Source: an uncultured Pelosinus sp. (lineage in GTDB: Bacteria > Bacillota > Negativicutes > DSM-13327). Taken from it: 38,760 bases of DNA. The position numbers were made by a program, and so were the translations under genes. The stretch's first letter is position 1, and each line of letters starts with the position of its first letter. Below the pieces are notes generated by a model. The model saw only the letters and a program-made list of their open reading frames with translations. It did not search any database and was not told where the DNA came from. Location: assembly GCA_946415545.1 (NCBI GenBank), contig CAMKSY010000003.1, positions 1 to 38,760 of the forward strand, read 5' to 3'. Shown here piece after piece: positions 9,206 through 18,753 of this stretch.

Positions 9206-9472
9206 TTATTTCTTTTTTACATATGCTAACAACTTTTCAGTACTATAGGTAATTGCTCCATATAGTACTCCCCAAAAAATCCAGGCATCCAAATTTGCAA
9301 TAAAAGTCTCCCAATTTGTCGTTATAAACAGCAAAGGCAAAAGAAATGAAATTAAGATGGCAATATATTTCTTTTCTAAAGCAATAGTAGATATTCCTAG
9401 AAGAACAGCTATAACAGGTAGAATTCCGATAGTAAGCAAAAAAGGATTCACACTACTATATCTATAAAGCAT
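9206..9472 (-). CDS. Small membrane protein, 88 residues
   Basis: Three hydrophobic segments (FLLTIGILPVIAVLLGISTIAL, YIAILISFLLPLLFITT, LDAWIFWGVLYGAITYS) and a basic tail KLLAYVKKK. AAGGAGG precedes the ATG by a normal distance, supporting a real gene. The length and three-helix pattern recall the small DUF2651-type membrane proteins of Bacillus, but I cannot confirm this. It lies antisense to its surroundings, between the ligase gene and a decayed duplicate of the ligase's end, so it may have been inserted there. Confidence 0.65.
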   Translation of the reverse strand: MLYRYSSVNPFLLTIGILPVIAVLLGISTIALEKKYIAILISFLLPLLFITTNWETFIANLDAWIFWGVLYGAITYSTEKLLAYVKKK

Positions 9473-9564
9473 CTTTGCTCCTCCTTACAATTCTAATCGT
9501 CTATTATAATACTAGATAGACGATTTCTGTTGATCTTAAATCTCCAACATTTGTATAGAAAACC

Positions 9565-9614
9565 ATCTTTCTTACTGAACACCATTGAATTCAAATGGAA
9601 AAGTTGATAGAATC
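9565..9614 (+). pseudogene. Decayed copy of the ligase 3' end
   Basis: This stretch matches 9057-9107 (ligase residues FLDEIPLNSNGKIDRI) at roughly 85% identity by eye, with one missing base and several substitutions. In the best frame it still reads PLNSNGKVDRI. The rest of the gene is absent upstream, and a terminator follows at 9647. It is a relic of a duplicated or second AMP-ligase gene. Confidence 0.6.
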
Positions 9615-9646
9615 AACATGAAGAACCAATTCATTACTACATAACA

Positions 9647-9680
9647 GGTCAGAATCTCTCCCTAGAGAATCTGACCTTTT
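9647..9680 (+). terminator. Rho-independent terminator
   Basis: GGTCAGAATCTCT (9647-9659) pairs with AGAGAATCTGACC (9664-9676) with one mismatch and a 4-nt loop, followed by TTTT. It lies directly after the ligase relic and may be the original end of the biotin operon. Confidence 0.75.
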
Positions 9681-9737
9681 CATTACCAATGGACTGTTAT
9701 CTGTAGAGTTAGCAGATCCTTTTAGGAGGATTCGTAT

Positions 9738-10148
9738 ATGAAAGCAATTGAAACATTACTTCCACAGCGCTATCCATTTTTATTTGTTGACGAAATTATT
9801 TCTGCAAATCAAGATGAGATCATCGGAAGGAAAACCTATGATGCAACCTTTCTATATTTCCAGGAATATTTTCCTGGGAAAAAAATCGTCCCCCACTCCA
9901 TTCTCATTGAGTCCATAATACAATGCGGCGGTGCAGGAGTCAATGACACAGGTCTGTTTACTAGAGCCTTATGGGGATTAGCCTCCATTGAAACAGCTCA
10001 TTTCTTTGATTTTGTTAAGCCCAATGTTCCAGTTACCATGGTCGTGAAAAATCTTAGGGTTACCGATAAGCTGCTCAAACAAACCGGAACTGCTTCCTGT
10101 GACGGAAAGAAAGTATTAGAAGCAACCTGGCTGTGTCTCAAGTTGTAG
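9738..10148 (+). CDS. FabZ-like hot-dog protein with altered active site
   Basis: A 136-residue homologue of 3-hydroxyacyl-ACP dehydratase FabZ: LLPQRYPFLFVDEI matches LPHRFPFLLVDRV, and FQEYFPGKKIVPHSILIESIIQ matches [22 protein letters not shown]. Catalytic Glu is kept (E58), but the catalytic His of GHFPG is Tyr44 here and the HRFP His is Gln10. Normal dehydratase activity is therefore unlikely unless another residue substitutes. It may bind acyl-ACP/CoA or act on another thioester. The ATG follows AGGAGG. It stands alone, downstream of a terminator and close to the biotin-operon relic. Confidence 0.8.
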   Translation: MKAIETLLPQRYPFLFVDEIISANQDEIIGRKTYDATFLYFQEYFPGKKIVPHSILIESIIQCGGAGVNDTGLFTRALWGLASIETAHFFDFVKPNVPVTMVVKNLRVTDKLLKQTGTASCDGKKVLEATWLCLKL

Positions 10149-10296
10149 GATTCCCTTGTCTGCACACTGATACAATACCGTCACCTAAAAGTGCCTACTT
10201 GTGAATATGTAAGATCAACTATATACTCAACCTATAAATGGTATTCTTTAGTAGATATGTAACGCGTAATACTAAAAAGTAGGAGGTTATCGTATT

Positions 10297-11139
10297 ATGG
10301 CAAAGAATCTGCAAGATGCAATCACATTAGCCAATGGAGTAAAAATTCCTTGGCTTGGTTTAGGAGTCTTCAAGGTAAAAGAAGGCTCTGAAGTTGTGGA
10401 CGCTGTAAGAACTGCCATCAAATATGGTTATCGAAGTATTGATACAGCGGCTATTTACGGAAATGAAGAAGGCGTAGGCCAAGGCATTAAAGAGGGCTTG
10501 AAGGAAGCTGGTATTGCTAGAGAAGATTTGTTTGTAACCTCAAAAGTCTGGAATGCTGATCAAGGATATGACTCTACCTTAGAAGCCTATCAACTAAGCC
10601 TGAAAAGGCTTTCTTTAGATTATCTGGATTTATATCTGATTCACTGGCCAGTAAAAGATAAGTATAAAGATACATGGAGAGCCTTAGAACACATCTATCA
10701 TGAAGGACGGGTTCGCGCTATCGGAGTCAGTAATTTTCATATTCATCACCTGAAAGATCTATTTCAAGAGTCTAGCATCAAGCCAATGATCAATCAAGTG
10801 GAATTTCATCCCCGCCTCACCCAAAGAGAACTGCGGACATTTTGTAAAGTTCAAGGCATACAGTTTGAAGCATGGTCTCCTTTAATGCAGGGCAAGCTGT
10901 TAGACGATCCTATATTACAAGGGATTGCTGACAAATACGGCAAATCAATAGCTCAGGTAATCATACGCTGGGACTTACAGAATGATGTCGTAACCATTCC
11001 CAAATCAATAAAGGAATATCGTATCATTGAAAATTCAAGTGTATTTGATTTTGAACTGACCAAAGAAGATTTGGAACAAATCGATGCTCTAAATGAAAAC
11101 CGGCGTGTTGGTTCTGATCCTGACAATTTTAATTTTTAA
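10297..11139 (+). CDS. Aldo/keto reductase (AKR5-type)
   Basis: A 280-residue TIM-barrel oxidoreductase with the catalytic tetrad visible in order: Asp in RSIDTAAIYGNE, Tyr in the same motif, Lys in VTSKVWN and His in YLIHWP. The NADPH-binding motif near the end (IPKSIKEYRIIENSSVFDF) is present. Closest in pattern to the YvgN/YtbE and 2,5-diketogluconate reductase group, which reduce methylglyoxal and other aldehydes. The substrate cannot be read from the sequence. ATG follows TAGGAGG. Monocistronic. Confidence 0.9.
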   Translation: MAKNLQDAITLANGVKIPWLGLGVFKVKEGSEVVDAVRTAIKYGYRSIDTAAIYGNEEGVGQGIKEGLKEAGIAREDLFVTSKVWNADQGYDSTLEAYQLSLKRLSLDYLDLYLIHWPVKDKYKDTWRALEHIYHEGRVRAIGVSNFHIHHLKDLFQESSIKPMINQVEFHPRLTQRELRTFCKVQGIQFEAWSPLMQGKLLDDPILQGIADKYGKSIAQVIIRWDLQNDVVTIPKSIKEYRIIENSSVFDFELTKEDLEQIDALNENRRVGSDPDNFNF

Positions 11140-11306
11140 TGCTATAGCTAAGAAATCTACTGCTTCACCAATTCCCATAACAAGTTTAGTATTTGTGAAT
11201 ATTATCCAATAAAGCAGGTATTTCTTCAGAAGTAAAGAAGATCAAATTTATATGGCTTCAACGATTTAAATTACGATAGAAATTGCTAAAGGAAAGGAAT
11301 GATATT

Positions 11307-11879
11307 GTGGAACATCATGAAAAAGAAAGCTCTCAGGAAAAACTGCAGGAAAGAATATTGAAAACCCGGTCGATTATTATTTCCGGTGAAATTACCCAAG
11401 CCGTAGCAGCAAAAGTTATGGCACAGCTATTGATTCTAGAAGAAATGGGAGATCAGCCAATCAAATTGTTTATTAACAGCCAAGGAGGACATGTTGAGGC
11501 TGGCGACACCATTCACGATATGATCAAATTTGTTAAACCACCCGTCATCGTAATTGGTACTGGCTGGGTTGCCAGCGCCGGTATCACCATTTATCTGGCA
11601 GCTTCTAAAGAGAATCGTTATTCCCTGCCTAACACTCGCTATATGATTCATCAGCCCCTGGGAGGCGTTCAGGGACAGGCTAGTGACATTCGAATCGAAG
11701 CAGATGAGATTATTAAAATGCGCTCTAGGATCAATAAACTCATTAGTGATGGAACTGGCCAGCCCTTAGAAAAGGTCGAAAAAGACACGCAAAGAAATTA
11801 TTGGCTGGGTGCACAAGAGGCAATGAAATACGGTATTGTAAATCAAATTATTACTGAATCGGCAGAGCTAAAACTCTGA
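11307..11879 (+). CDS. ClpP-family serine protease paralogue
   Basis: A ClpP fold of about 190 residues: INSQGGHVEAG, nucleophile Ser in GWVASAG, and His in RYMIHQPLGG. The third triad position reads QRNYW where E. coli ClpP has ERDRF, i.e. Asn for Asp. The same substitution is known in Listeria ClpP1, which is active mainly in partnership with ClpP2. The ring-contact end GIVNQII is conserved. I take the GTG at 11307 (GGAAAGGA about 9 nt upstream) over the TTG at 11283, where the purine tract would be coding. No Clp ATPase lies nearby, so this is probably a specialised paralogue. Confidence 0.85.
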   Translation: MEHHEKESSQEKLQERILKTRSIIISGEITQAVAAKVMAQLLILEEMGDQPIKLFINSQGGHVEAGDTIHDMIKFVKPPVIVIGTGWVASAGITIYLAASKENRYSLPNTRYMIHQPLGGVQGQASDIRIEADEIIKMRSRINKLISDGTGQPLEKVEKDTQRNYWLGAQEAMKYGIVNQIITESAELKL

Positions 11880-11902
11880 TCCATACGATTACAACCCAAA
11901 AC

Positions 11903-11948
11903 AACCCCTGCAAATTCTCATCTGAGTTTTTGCAGGGGTTTATCTTTT
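11903..11948 (+). terminator. Rho-independent terminator after the clpP-like gene
   Basis: AACCCCTGCAAA (11903-11914) pairs with TTTGCAGGGGTT (11929-11940), then TATCTTTTCT. The stem contains the CCTGCAAA core seen in other hairpins of this window. Confidence 0.85.
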
Positions 11949-11986
11949 CTCTATGTGCTCTATGCCTCTGTGGTTCAGTTCTGTTT

Positions 11987-12358
11987 TTATTTTATATATA
12001 CGTCTACATCTGTTATGGTAGCTGTAACTGTTCCAGCTGGGGCAGAAGGATAAAACTCGAATGAAGCATATTCATCCTTTAAAACATCCCGCAATATGAC
12101 AACGCCATGATCAAGCTGTACTCCATTGGCATCATAAAAACCGCACCTTAGCCCAATGAACTCCACATCTTTACCAGAAATATTCTTCAACGTTCCAACA
12201 AAAACGTTTGCCCCTTTAGAATCAAAATTCCATCCCGTTCTTTGAAACTTTATTAAATCTGAACTAATTCTTTCGGAAGCACTGCAAATACCTAACACTG
12301 CATTCAACATCAATGAAACAGCCAAAAATAAATACAAATATCTTTTTCTATGTATCAT
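11987..12358 (-). CDS. Secreted FxLYD-like domain protein
   Basis: A 123-residue protein with an N-terminal signal (MIHRKRYLYLFLAVSLMLNAVLG) and a single beta-rich domain. GTLKNISGKDVEFIGLRCGFYDANGVQLD resembles the FxLYD family of extracytoplasmic domains. The Cys after LGI is not in a good lipobox, so a soluble periplasmic location seems more likely than a lipoprotein. The ATG at 12358 is preferred because GGGGG lies 5 nt upstream; the ATG 30 bases further out has none. Function unknown. Confidence 0.7.
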   Translation of the reverse strand: MIHRKRYLYLFLAVSLMLNAVLGICSASERISSDLIKFQRTGWNFDSKGANVFVGTLKNISGKDVEFIGLRCGFYDANGVQLDHGVVILRDVLKDEYASFEFYPSAPAGTVTATITDVDVYIK

Positions 12359-12459
12359 ATTAGCCCCCATTTGGGTAGGATTACCCATATAATTATCTTT
12401 TGAAAATCAGACACCTTGCTACCTTTCATCTTATCATTTTTTCTTTTATTATAAAAGTA

Positions 12460-12502
12460 GAAAACTCCTGCAAGGCTTGAGAGCGGCCTTTCAGGAGTTT
12501 TC
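12460..12502 (-). terminator. Terminator of the RND operon
   Basis: GAAAACTCCTG (12460-12470) pairs with CAGGAGTTTTC (12492-12502), with a partly paired AAGGC/GCCTT inner stem. On the minus strand a T-rich stretch follows. Confidence 0.75.
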
Positions 12503-12507
12503 CACCT

Positions 12508-15500
12508 TTAAGAATTCGATTTCGGCTTTACTTTAAACCAGGCAGCATACATGGTGGGCAATACTAATAATGTTAAAATCGTCGCGCCCAGCAATCCACC
12601 GGCAATCGCTACTGCCATGGGTCCCCAAAACGTACTGGGGATCAACGGAACCATGCCCAATATGGCAGCAGCTGCTGTAAGCATAATAGGTCGAAATCTT
12701 AATATAGCAGAGTCAATGATAGCATCCCAAGGGCTTTCACCCGCTTTGATATGCTGTTCAATCTGATCGATTAAAATAACTGAGTTTCGAATGATCATGC
12801 CGCTAAGAGCTAGAATACCAAGCTCAGCGACAAACCCCATTGGCCGATGAGTGAGCAGCATAGAGAGGCTGACTCCAATAATGCCTAAGGGTGCTGTGAG
12901 AACGGCGAGGATCATAAGGGAAACTTTTTGGAGCTGAACCATCAGCAAAGTAACGATGATGAGTATCATTATGGGAACAGGCTTCAGCAAAAATTCCATA
13001 GATTCCTGACTACGCTCCAATGAACCCCCAATGGTAATCGTATAACCAGAAGGTAAGTTTTGACGTAGTGCCGCAAGATCTTTGTACACTTGCTTTGTTG
13101 CATCATTTCCTGTTATGCCTGGTCCTACATCGGCCTGAACGGTAATGGTCGGCTTAAGATCACGACGCCAAATCATTCCATCTTCCGCATCATAGCTGAT
13201 TTTGGCAATCTGATCAAGAGGAACAAATTTGCCACTGCCAATGTGAATCGGAAGGTCTTTAATAGCAGAAAGATCTTTGCGGTTCTGCGAATCCATACGG
13301 AAAACAATACCAACAGTTTTATCTTGTTCATAAAATTCAGCGATAGATGCTCCCGATAATTGAGTCTGTAAATCAAGTGCCAAGCTTTGACTATTAATCC
13401 CCAATAGTCTTGCCTTATCCTGATCAACTGACAAATGCATGACTTTATTTTTTTCATTCCAGTCAAAATTAATATTATGAAGATTTGAATTTTTATGCAT
13501 CACATCACTGACCTGGGCAGCAATAGCCCGCACCTGCTCATGGTCATATCCGCTAACTCTTAACATCACAGGATAGGGAGAAGGCGGTCCCGTTTGAATT
13601 AATTTTACATGTCCTCGCACATTAGCAAAATCCTCTGTAAAAAGAGTATTAATTTTGCTATTTAATGCCTCTCTTGCCGCTAAATCCTTAGCGACAATAA
13701 CAAATTGAGCATAATTAGCTGCAGGAAGTTTAGGATCAGAAGTTAATACAAAACGCGGTGCTCCTTGCCCCACGTAATAGCTGAAGTTGTTAATATTAGG
13801 GTCATCCTGAAGCTGTTCAGCAAGCTTTTGAGCTTCCTGCTGAGTCGCTACTAAAGAAGAGCCTTCCGGTAACGTCATCTCTACAATCAATTCAGGCCGT
13901 ACAGACGGCGGGAAAAATTCTTGTTTGATCAGTGTAAGCAGACCAATAGAACCAACAAAGCATGCTACAGTAATACTCAGTACCAGCTTACGATGATACA
14001 AGCACCAGGTGAGTATCTTACGAAAAAATCGATAAAATTTCGAATTATATGGGTCATGAGCTTTATCTTCTTTCGGTTTTGGATTAATGAGCTTATATCC
14101 CAACAAAGGAGTCACTAAAACCGACACAAACCATGAAATTAACAACGCAATGGTTACTACTGTAAAAATACTACTAGTAAATTCGGATGCAGCCCCTTTC
14201 GAAAATCCAATAGGAATGAAACCTGCACAAGTGATTAACGTTCCCGTAAGCATTGGAAAAGCAGTAGCTGTATAGGCATAGCAAGCGGCATCGAATTTAC
14301 TCCAGCCCTGCTCTAGCTTTACCGTCATCATTTCTACAGCAATGATAGCATCATCGACTAATAGGCCAAGAGCAATGATCAATGCTCCTAAGGATACTTT
14401 GTGTAAATCTATGCCAAAGGCTTGCATACATGCAAAGATGCCGGCAATTACTAGGGGAATACACAGAGCCACAACAATCCCAGCCCGAATACCAAGGCTT
14501 AAAAAGCTAACAATTAATACAATGATAATCGCTTCTTTAAGAGATTTGGTAAATTCCCCAATCGATTCTTTAACAACCTCCGGCTGATTGGAAACCTGAT
14601 GGATCTCAAGACCTAGAGGCAAATCCTGCTTTATTTGCTTTATGGTTTTCTCCAGATCCTCTCCTAACGTAAGTACATTGCCGCCTTTATCCATAGCAAG
14701 GGCAATACCGATTGCCGGCTGGCCATTATAATACATCCTTGGTTCCATTGGTTCGGTATAACTGCGCTGAATCTTTGCTACATCTTCCAAACGGAAAGTG
14801 CGATCATTGGCACGAATCGGCAGGTTTTTAAGATTATCTATATTCTCAAATATCCCACTAACCCGCAAATACACATTATCCGTTTCGGTATCTACCATAC
14901 CGGAGGCTGCCATAGGACTTTGTGTTTTCACCGCATTAATGATCAAATTTGGATCGACGCCAAGTTGCGCCAATTTGCTATTTTCCATCTCAATATATAT
15001 TTTTTCCGTTTGTACGCCAATTAAATCTGCCTTCTTAACATTTTTGATTCCAAGCAGCGTTCTGCGCACTTGTTCCGCTTTTTCTCGCATTTCTTCATAG
15101 CTGTACCCATCAGAAGTAATGGCATAAATGCAGCCAAATACATCGTCAAAACGGTCATTGAAAGAAGGACCTACGATCCCCTGAGGAAGTGTGCTTTTCA
15201 TGTCGTTTACCATATTGCGCACTTCCAGCCAAGTAGGCCGGACGTCTTTTTCATTCACTGTATCTTTTAAAGTGACATAAATAACAGCTTTTCCCGGTTG
15301 GGAATAACTTCTTAGATAGTAAATACCCGGCACATCCTGCAGTTTTTTTTCAATTTTGTCAGTAACTTGTTCTTCTACCTGAAAGGCACTGGCTCCTGGC
15401 CAGGAAACAGATACAATCATTTGACGAATAACAAAATCAGGATCTTCCATTCTTCCCAACTGCTGATATGAGAGGATTCCCATGATAAATGTCACCGCTA

Positions 15501-15561
15501 CCAAGAAATAAACTAATTGCTTGTGATTCAGTGCCCACTGGGTTAAATTCAGGTTCTTCAT
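12508..15561 (-). CDS. RND efflux permease (HAE-1/AcrB-like)
   Basis: A 1017-residue inner-membrane transporter with the duplicated RND layout: one N-terminal helix, a large periplasmic loop, six helices, a second loop, then the last five helices. The TM4 proton-relay aspartates are present in GALIIALGLLVDDAIIAVEMM, and TM10 reads ELGILALSGMIIRNSVILIDQIE. It should drive proton-coupled export with the fusion protein encoded upstream; its ATG overlaps that gene's stop (ATGA). No TolC-type outer-membrane channel is in the window, so one must come from elsewhere. Substrate unknown; the TetR regulator suggests a toxic hydrophobic compound. Confidence 0.93.
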   Translation of the reverse strand: MKNLNLTQWALNHKQLVYFLVAVTFIMGILSYQQLGRMEDPDFVIRQMIVSVSWPGASAFQVEEQVTDKIEKKLQDVPGIYYLRSYSQPGKAVIYVTLKDTVNEKDVRPTWLEVRNMVNDMKSTLPQGIVGPSFNDRFDDVFGCIYAITSDGYSYEEMREKAEQVRRTLLGIKNVKKADLIGVQTEKIYIEMENSKLAQLGVDPNLIINAVKTQSPMAASGMVDTETDNVYLRVSGIFENIDNLKNLPIRANDRTFRLEDVAKIQRSYTEPMEPRMYYNGQPAIGIALAMDKGGNVLTLGEDLEKTIKQIKQDLPLGLEIHQVSNQPEVVKESIGEFTKSLKEAIIIVLIVSFLSLGIRAGIVVALCIPLVIAGIFACMQAFGIDLHKVSLGALIIALGLLVDDAIIAVEMMTVKLEQGWSKFDAACYAYTATAFPMLTGTLITCAGFIPIGFSKGAASEFTSSIFTVVTIALLISWFVSVLVTPLLGYKLINPKPKEDKAHDPYNSKFYRFFRKILTWCLYHRKLVLSITVACFVGSIGLLTLIKQEFFPPSVRPELIVEMTLPEGSSLVATQQEAQKLAEQLQDDPNINNFSYYVGQGAPRFVLTSDPKLPAANYAQFVIVAKDLAAREALNSKINTLFTEDFANVRGHVKLIQTGPPSPYPVMLRVSGYDHEQVRAIAAQVSDVMHKNSNLHNINFDWNEKNKVMHLSVDQDKARLLGINSQSLALDLQTQLSGASIAEFYEQDKTVGIVFRMDSQNRKDLSAIKDLPIHIGSGKFVPLDQIAKISYDAEDGMIWRRDLKPTITVQADVGPGITGNDATKQVYKDLAALRQNLPSGYTITIGGSLERSQESMEFLLKPVPIMILIIVTLLMVQLQKVSLMILAVLTAPLGIIGVSLSMLLTHRPMGFVAELGILALSGMIIRNSVILIDQIEQHIKAGESPWDAIIDSAILRFRPIMLTAAAAILGMVPLIPSTFWGPMAVAIAGGLLGATILTLLVLPTMYAAWFKVKPKSNS

Positions 15562-16625
15562 TTGCGCACCTTCTCTCCTTCATGCAGCTTTTGAACTCCT
15601 GCCGTAACAATAACATCTCCATCCTGGAGTCCTTCCAGAACTTGAACCTTATTGTCTCCAAAAGAACCGACCTTGATTGGACGCAAGGTTACCACTTCAT
15701 TGATAATCACCCATACATGTGGGATATCTCCAGTCTGGTAAATAGCCGAAAGAGGAATAAAGGAGACTGGCTGATCGCTGGATTGGGCAACTATCATCAC
15801 ATTGGCTGTCATCCCTAAGTTGATATCTGCAGGAGGATTGATTAAACTAATACGTACTTTATACGTCCGAGAGACCTTATCGGCAATTGGTGAAATCTCT
15901 CTAATATTTCCTTGGACCGATACATTCGGTAAGGCCCAAAAGGCAACTTGAATTTGCTTAGCCTTACGCAACTCATCCACTCGATTCTCAGGAACACTAA
16001 TCTCAATCTCTCTCTCTCCATCCTTAACTAAGGTAAGTACCGTCTGGCCTGCGCCCACTACCTGGCCTGCTTCCACGCCGATACTGGAAACAACACCGCT
16101 GCTATCAGCAACTAATGTGCTATAACCTAGCTGATTACTGCCCTGGGTATATTGAGCGGCAGATTGACGAACAGCAGATTGAGCAACCTCATAATTATTT
16201 TGATACTGATCCAACTGGGCACGACTGATTGCCCCCTGTTCAAAGAGAGTACGATAACGCTCCAGATTTGTTGCAGCTAATTGCATCTGAGACTGAGCGG
16301 AAGAAACTTGAGCCGAAGAAATATTGACATTTTGCTGAATGTCTTTAGCATCAATTTCCATTAATGCATCTCCAGGACTCACTTTGCTGCCAAGATCAAC
16401 ATTTCTTTTTATAACTTTCCCACTTACTTGAAAAGCAAGCTGAGTCTCATAACGACCGCGAACTTCACCAGAATAATTTGCACTTTGCCCATAGCTGTTT
16501 ATTTTGACCGTTTCAGTGCGAACTAACGGTATGTCCTCTGTCGTTGTAGCAGCCTTTGAACAACCAGCTACTAGTATCGATATAATACTTAAAAATGCAA
16601 TAGTATTTAAGAGACTTTTTTTCAC
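15558..16625 (-). CDS. RND membrane-fusion lipoprotein
   Basis: A 355-residue periplasmic adaptor with signal and lipobox LVAGC (Cys22), then paired lipoyl halves (YSGEVRGRYETQLAFQVSGKV and DSSGVVSSIGVEAGQVVGAGQ) flanking a Gln/Ala-rich helical hairpin, then a beta-barrel and membrane-proximal domain. It bridges the RND permease and an outer-membrane channel. The GTG at 16625 is preferred because GGAGG lies 8 nt upstream; the TTG at 16640 overlaps that Shine-Dalgarno. A 4-bp overlap with the permease indicates co-translation. A TetR-type operator sits about 30 bp upstream. Confidence 0.92.
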   Translation of the reverse strand: MKKSLLNTIAFLSIISILVAGCSKAATTTEDIPLVRTETVKINSYGQSANYSGEVRGRYETQLAFQVSGKVIKRNVDLGSKVSPGDALMEIDAKDIQQNVNISSAQVSSAQSQMQLAATNLERYRTLFEQGAISRAQLDQYQNNYEVAQSAVRQSAAQYTQGSNQLGYSTLVADSSGVVSSIGVEAGQVVGAGQTVLTLVKDGEREIEISVPENRVDELRKAKQIQVAFWALPNVSVQGNIREISPIADKVSRTYKVRISLINPPADINLGMTANVMIVAQSSDQPVSFIPLSAIYQTGDIPHVWVIINEVVTLRPIKVGSFGDNKVQVLEGLQDGDVIVTAGVQKLHEGEKVRK

Positions 16626-16653
16626 GTAAATTACCTCCAATTGTTACTGATAA

Positions 16654-16664
16654 ACTATTTTAGT
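16654..16664 (-). promoter_or_regulatory. Putative TetR operator over the efflux-operon -10
   Basis: ACTATTTTAGT lies in an 18-bp block (16650-16667) that matches 17369-17386 at 17 of 18 positions. On the minus strand it contains TAAAAT as a -10 box, with TTACCC 17 bp upstream. Confidence 0.65.
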
Positions 16665-16726
16665 GTTATGGTTTATGCAGGGTAAGACATAACACTCAAC
16701 CTAACCATAATAAAAATTGATAGCCG

Positions 16727-17308
16727 CTATCTCTTCACAAGTGCATGAACAATAAAATCAATCAATACATCTGTGTAATACTCTTGTTTATCTTGATCTG
16801 CAAGAAATTGTCCCGTTCGCATATAACTAAATGATTGGAAAAGCTTGATACCAGCATAAGCTACTACCTTTTCATCCACTTCTCGAAAAATGTCTTGTTG
16901 TTTTCCTTCATTAATAATTTCAGCAATACGAGAAATAATTTCTTGATCAATCAGTGTGTGATACTTTCCACTCAGAAAGGCCGAAAATAAAGCATCATCA
17001 TTTTTTAGTATCCTGGTTACAAAGTTATCTTTATTGAAGTAAGATATTGCATTTCTAATAAGGTGAGTTAATCTCTCTAACGGATCAGCTATTTTACAGA
17101 CTTGAGAAAATATAATTTCTACAGTTTCATGACATTCCCTTGTTATTAAACAAGTAAAAACATCCTCTTTATCTTTAAAATGCTCATAAATTGTTTTTTT
17201 AGAAATTTTACAATCCCTACTGATTTCATCCATCGTCGTTTTTTTAAAACCAAAACGATCCAATCGTTCTTTGGCCTTATCAAGAATATTATTTTTTATA
17301 TCTTCCAT
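16727..17308 (-). CDS. TetR-family repressor of the RND operon
   Basis: A 193-residue regulator with an N-terminal helix-turn-helix: ILDKAKERLDRFGFKKTTMDEISRDCKISKKTIYEHFKDKEDVF is the standard TetR DNA-binding segment. The helical C-terminal ligand domain is unassigned. The ATG at 17308 follows AGGTGAT by 5 nt. The gene is immediately upstream of, and in the same direction as, the fusion-protein gene. The near-identical palindromes at both promoters support autoregulation and control of the pump. Confidence 0.88.
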   Translation of the reverse strand: MEDIKNNILDKAKERLDRFGFKKTTMDEISRDCKISKKTIYEHFKDKEDVFTCLITRECHETVEIIFSQVCKIADPLERLTHLIRNAISYFNKDNFVTRILKNDDALFSAFLSGKYHTLIDQEIISRIAEIINEGKQQDIFREVDEKVVAYAGIKLFQSFSYMRTGQFLADQDKQEYYTDVLIDFIVHALVKR

Positions 17309-17372
17309 AATGATCACCTGCTGATTTAATTGATTTTTATAAGAGATTCCCCACGAACCTCACCACTCATAA

Positions 17373-17404
17373 ACTATTATAGTGTTTCAGTTTCCAAAAA
17401 GCAA
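17373..17404 (-). promoter_or_regulatory. tetR promoter with overlapping operator
   Basis: Minus-strand TTGCTT (17399-17404), 17 bp, TATAAT (17376-17381). The -10 lies inside the dyad ACTATTATAGT (17373-17383), nearly identical to the site before the fusion-protein gene. Confidence 0.65.
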
Positions 17405-17554
17405 TAACTAAATCAGAAATAATGCGCCTAAAGTTCGACAATAGATAATCAATTGAACAAAGGCAGGTCGTTAACGTAACTCCTGCTATACAATGCTTCT
17501 CATATCTTTTTCAACATGAAAGGGATCTTCACATAGGACCTTCACATTGACCTC

Positions 17555-17582
17555 ACATTTCATACACCCTAAGCATAGAATA
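17555..17582 (+). promoter_or_regulatory. Candidate sigma-K promoter of the collagen-like gene
   Basis: AC (17555-17556), 17-bp spacer, CATAGAATA (17574-17582) fits the sigma-K pattern AC-N16/17-CATANNNTA. The start would be near 17590, giving a ~60-nt leader. The rest of 17309-17652 shows only the tetR promoter and no further gene. Confidence 0.55.
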
Positions 17583-17652
17583 AATTAAGTTGTATCATTT
17601 TCAGCTATGCTACTACGATGCGACTGCAATGCTTGGAGGTGTCTTTGCGCGC

Positions 17653-18666
<1,014 letters not shown>

Positions 18667-18753
18667 GGCGATTCTATCACGCAGTTGGTCTAACTTACTA
18701 TATAACACATATAGTATATAGATACTATATTCCCATCTAATGGGGTGCAATTG

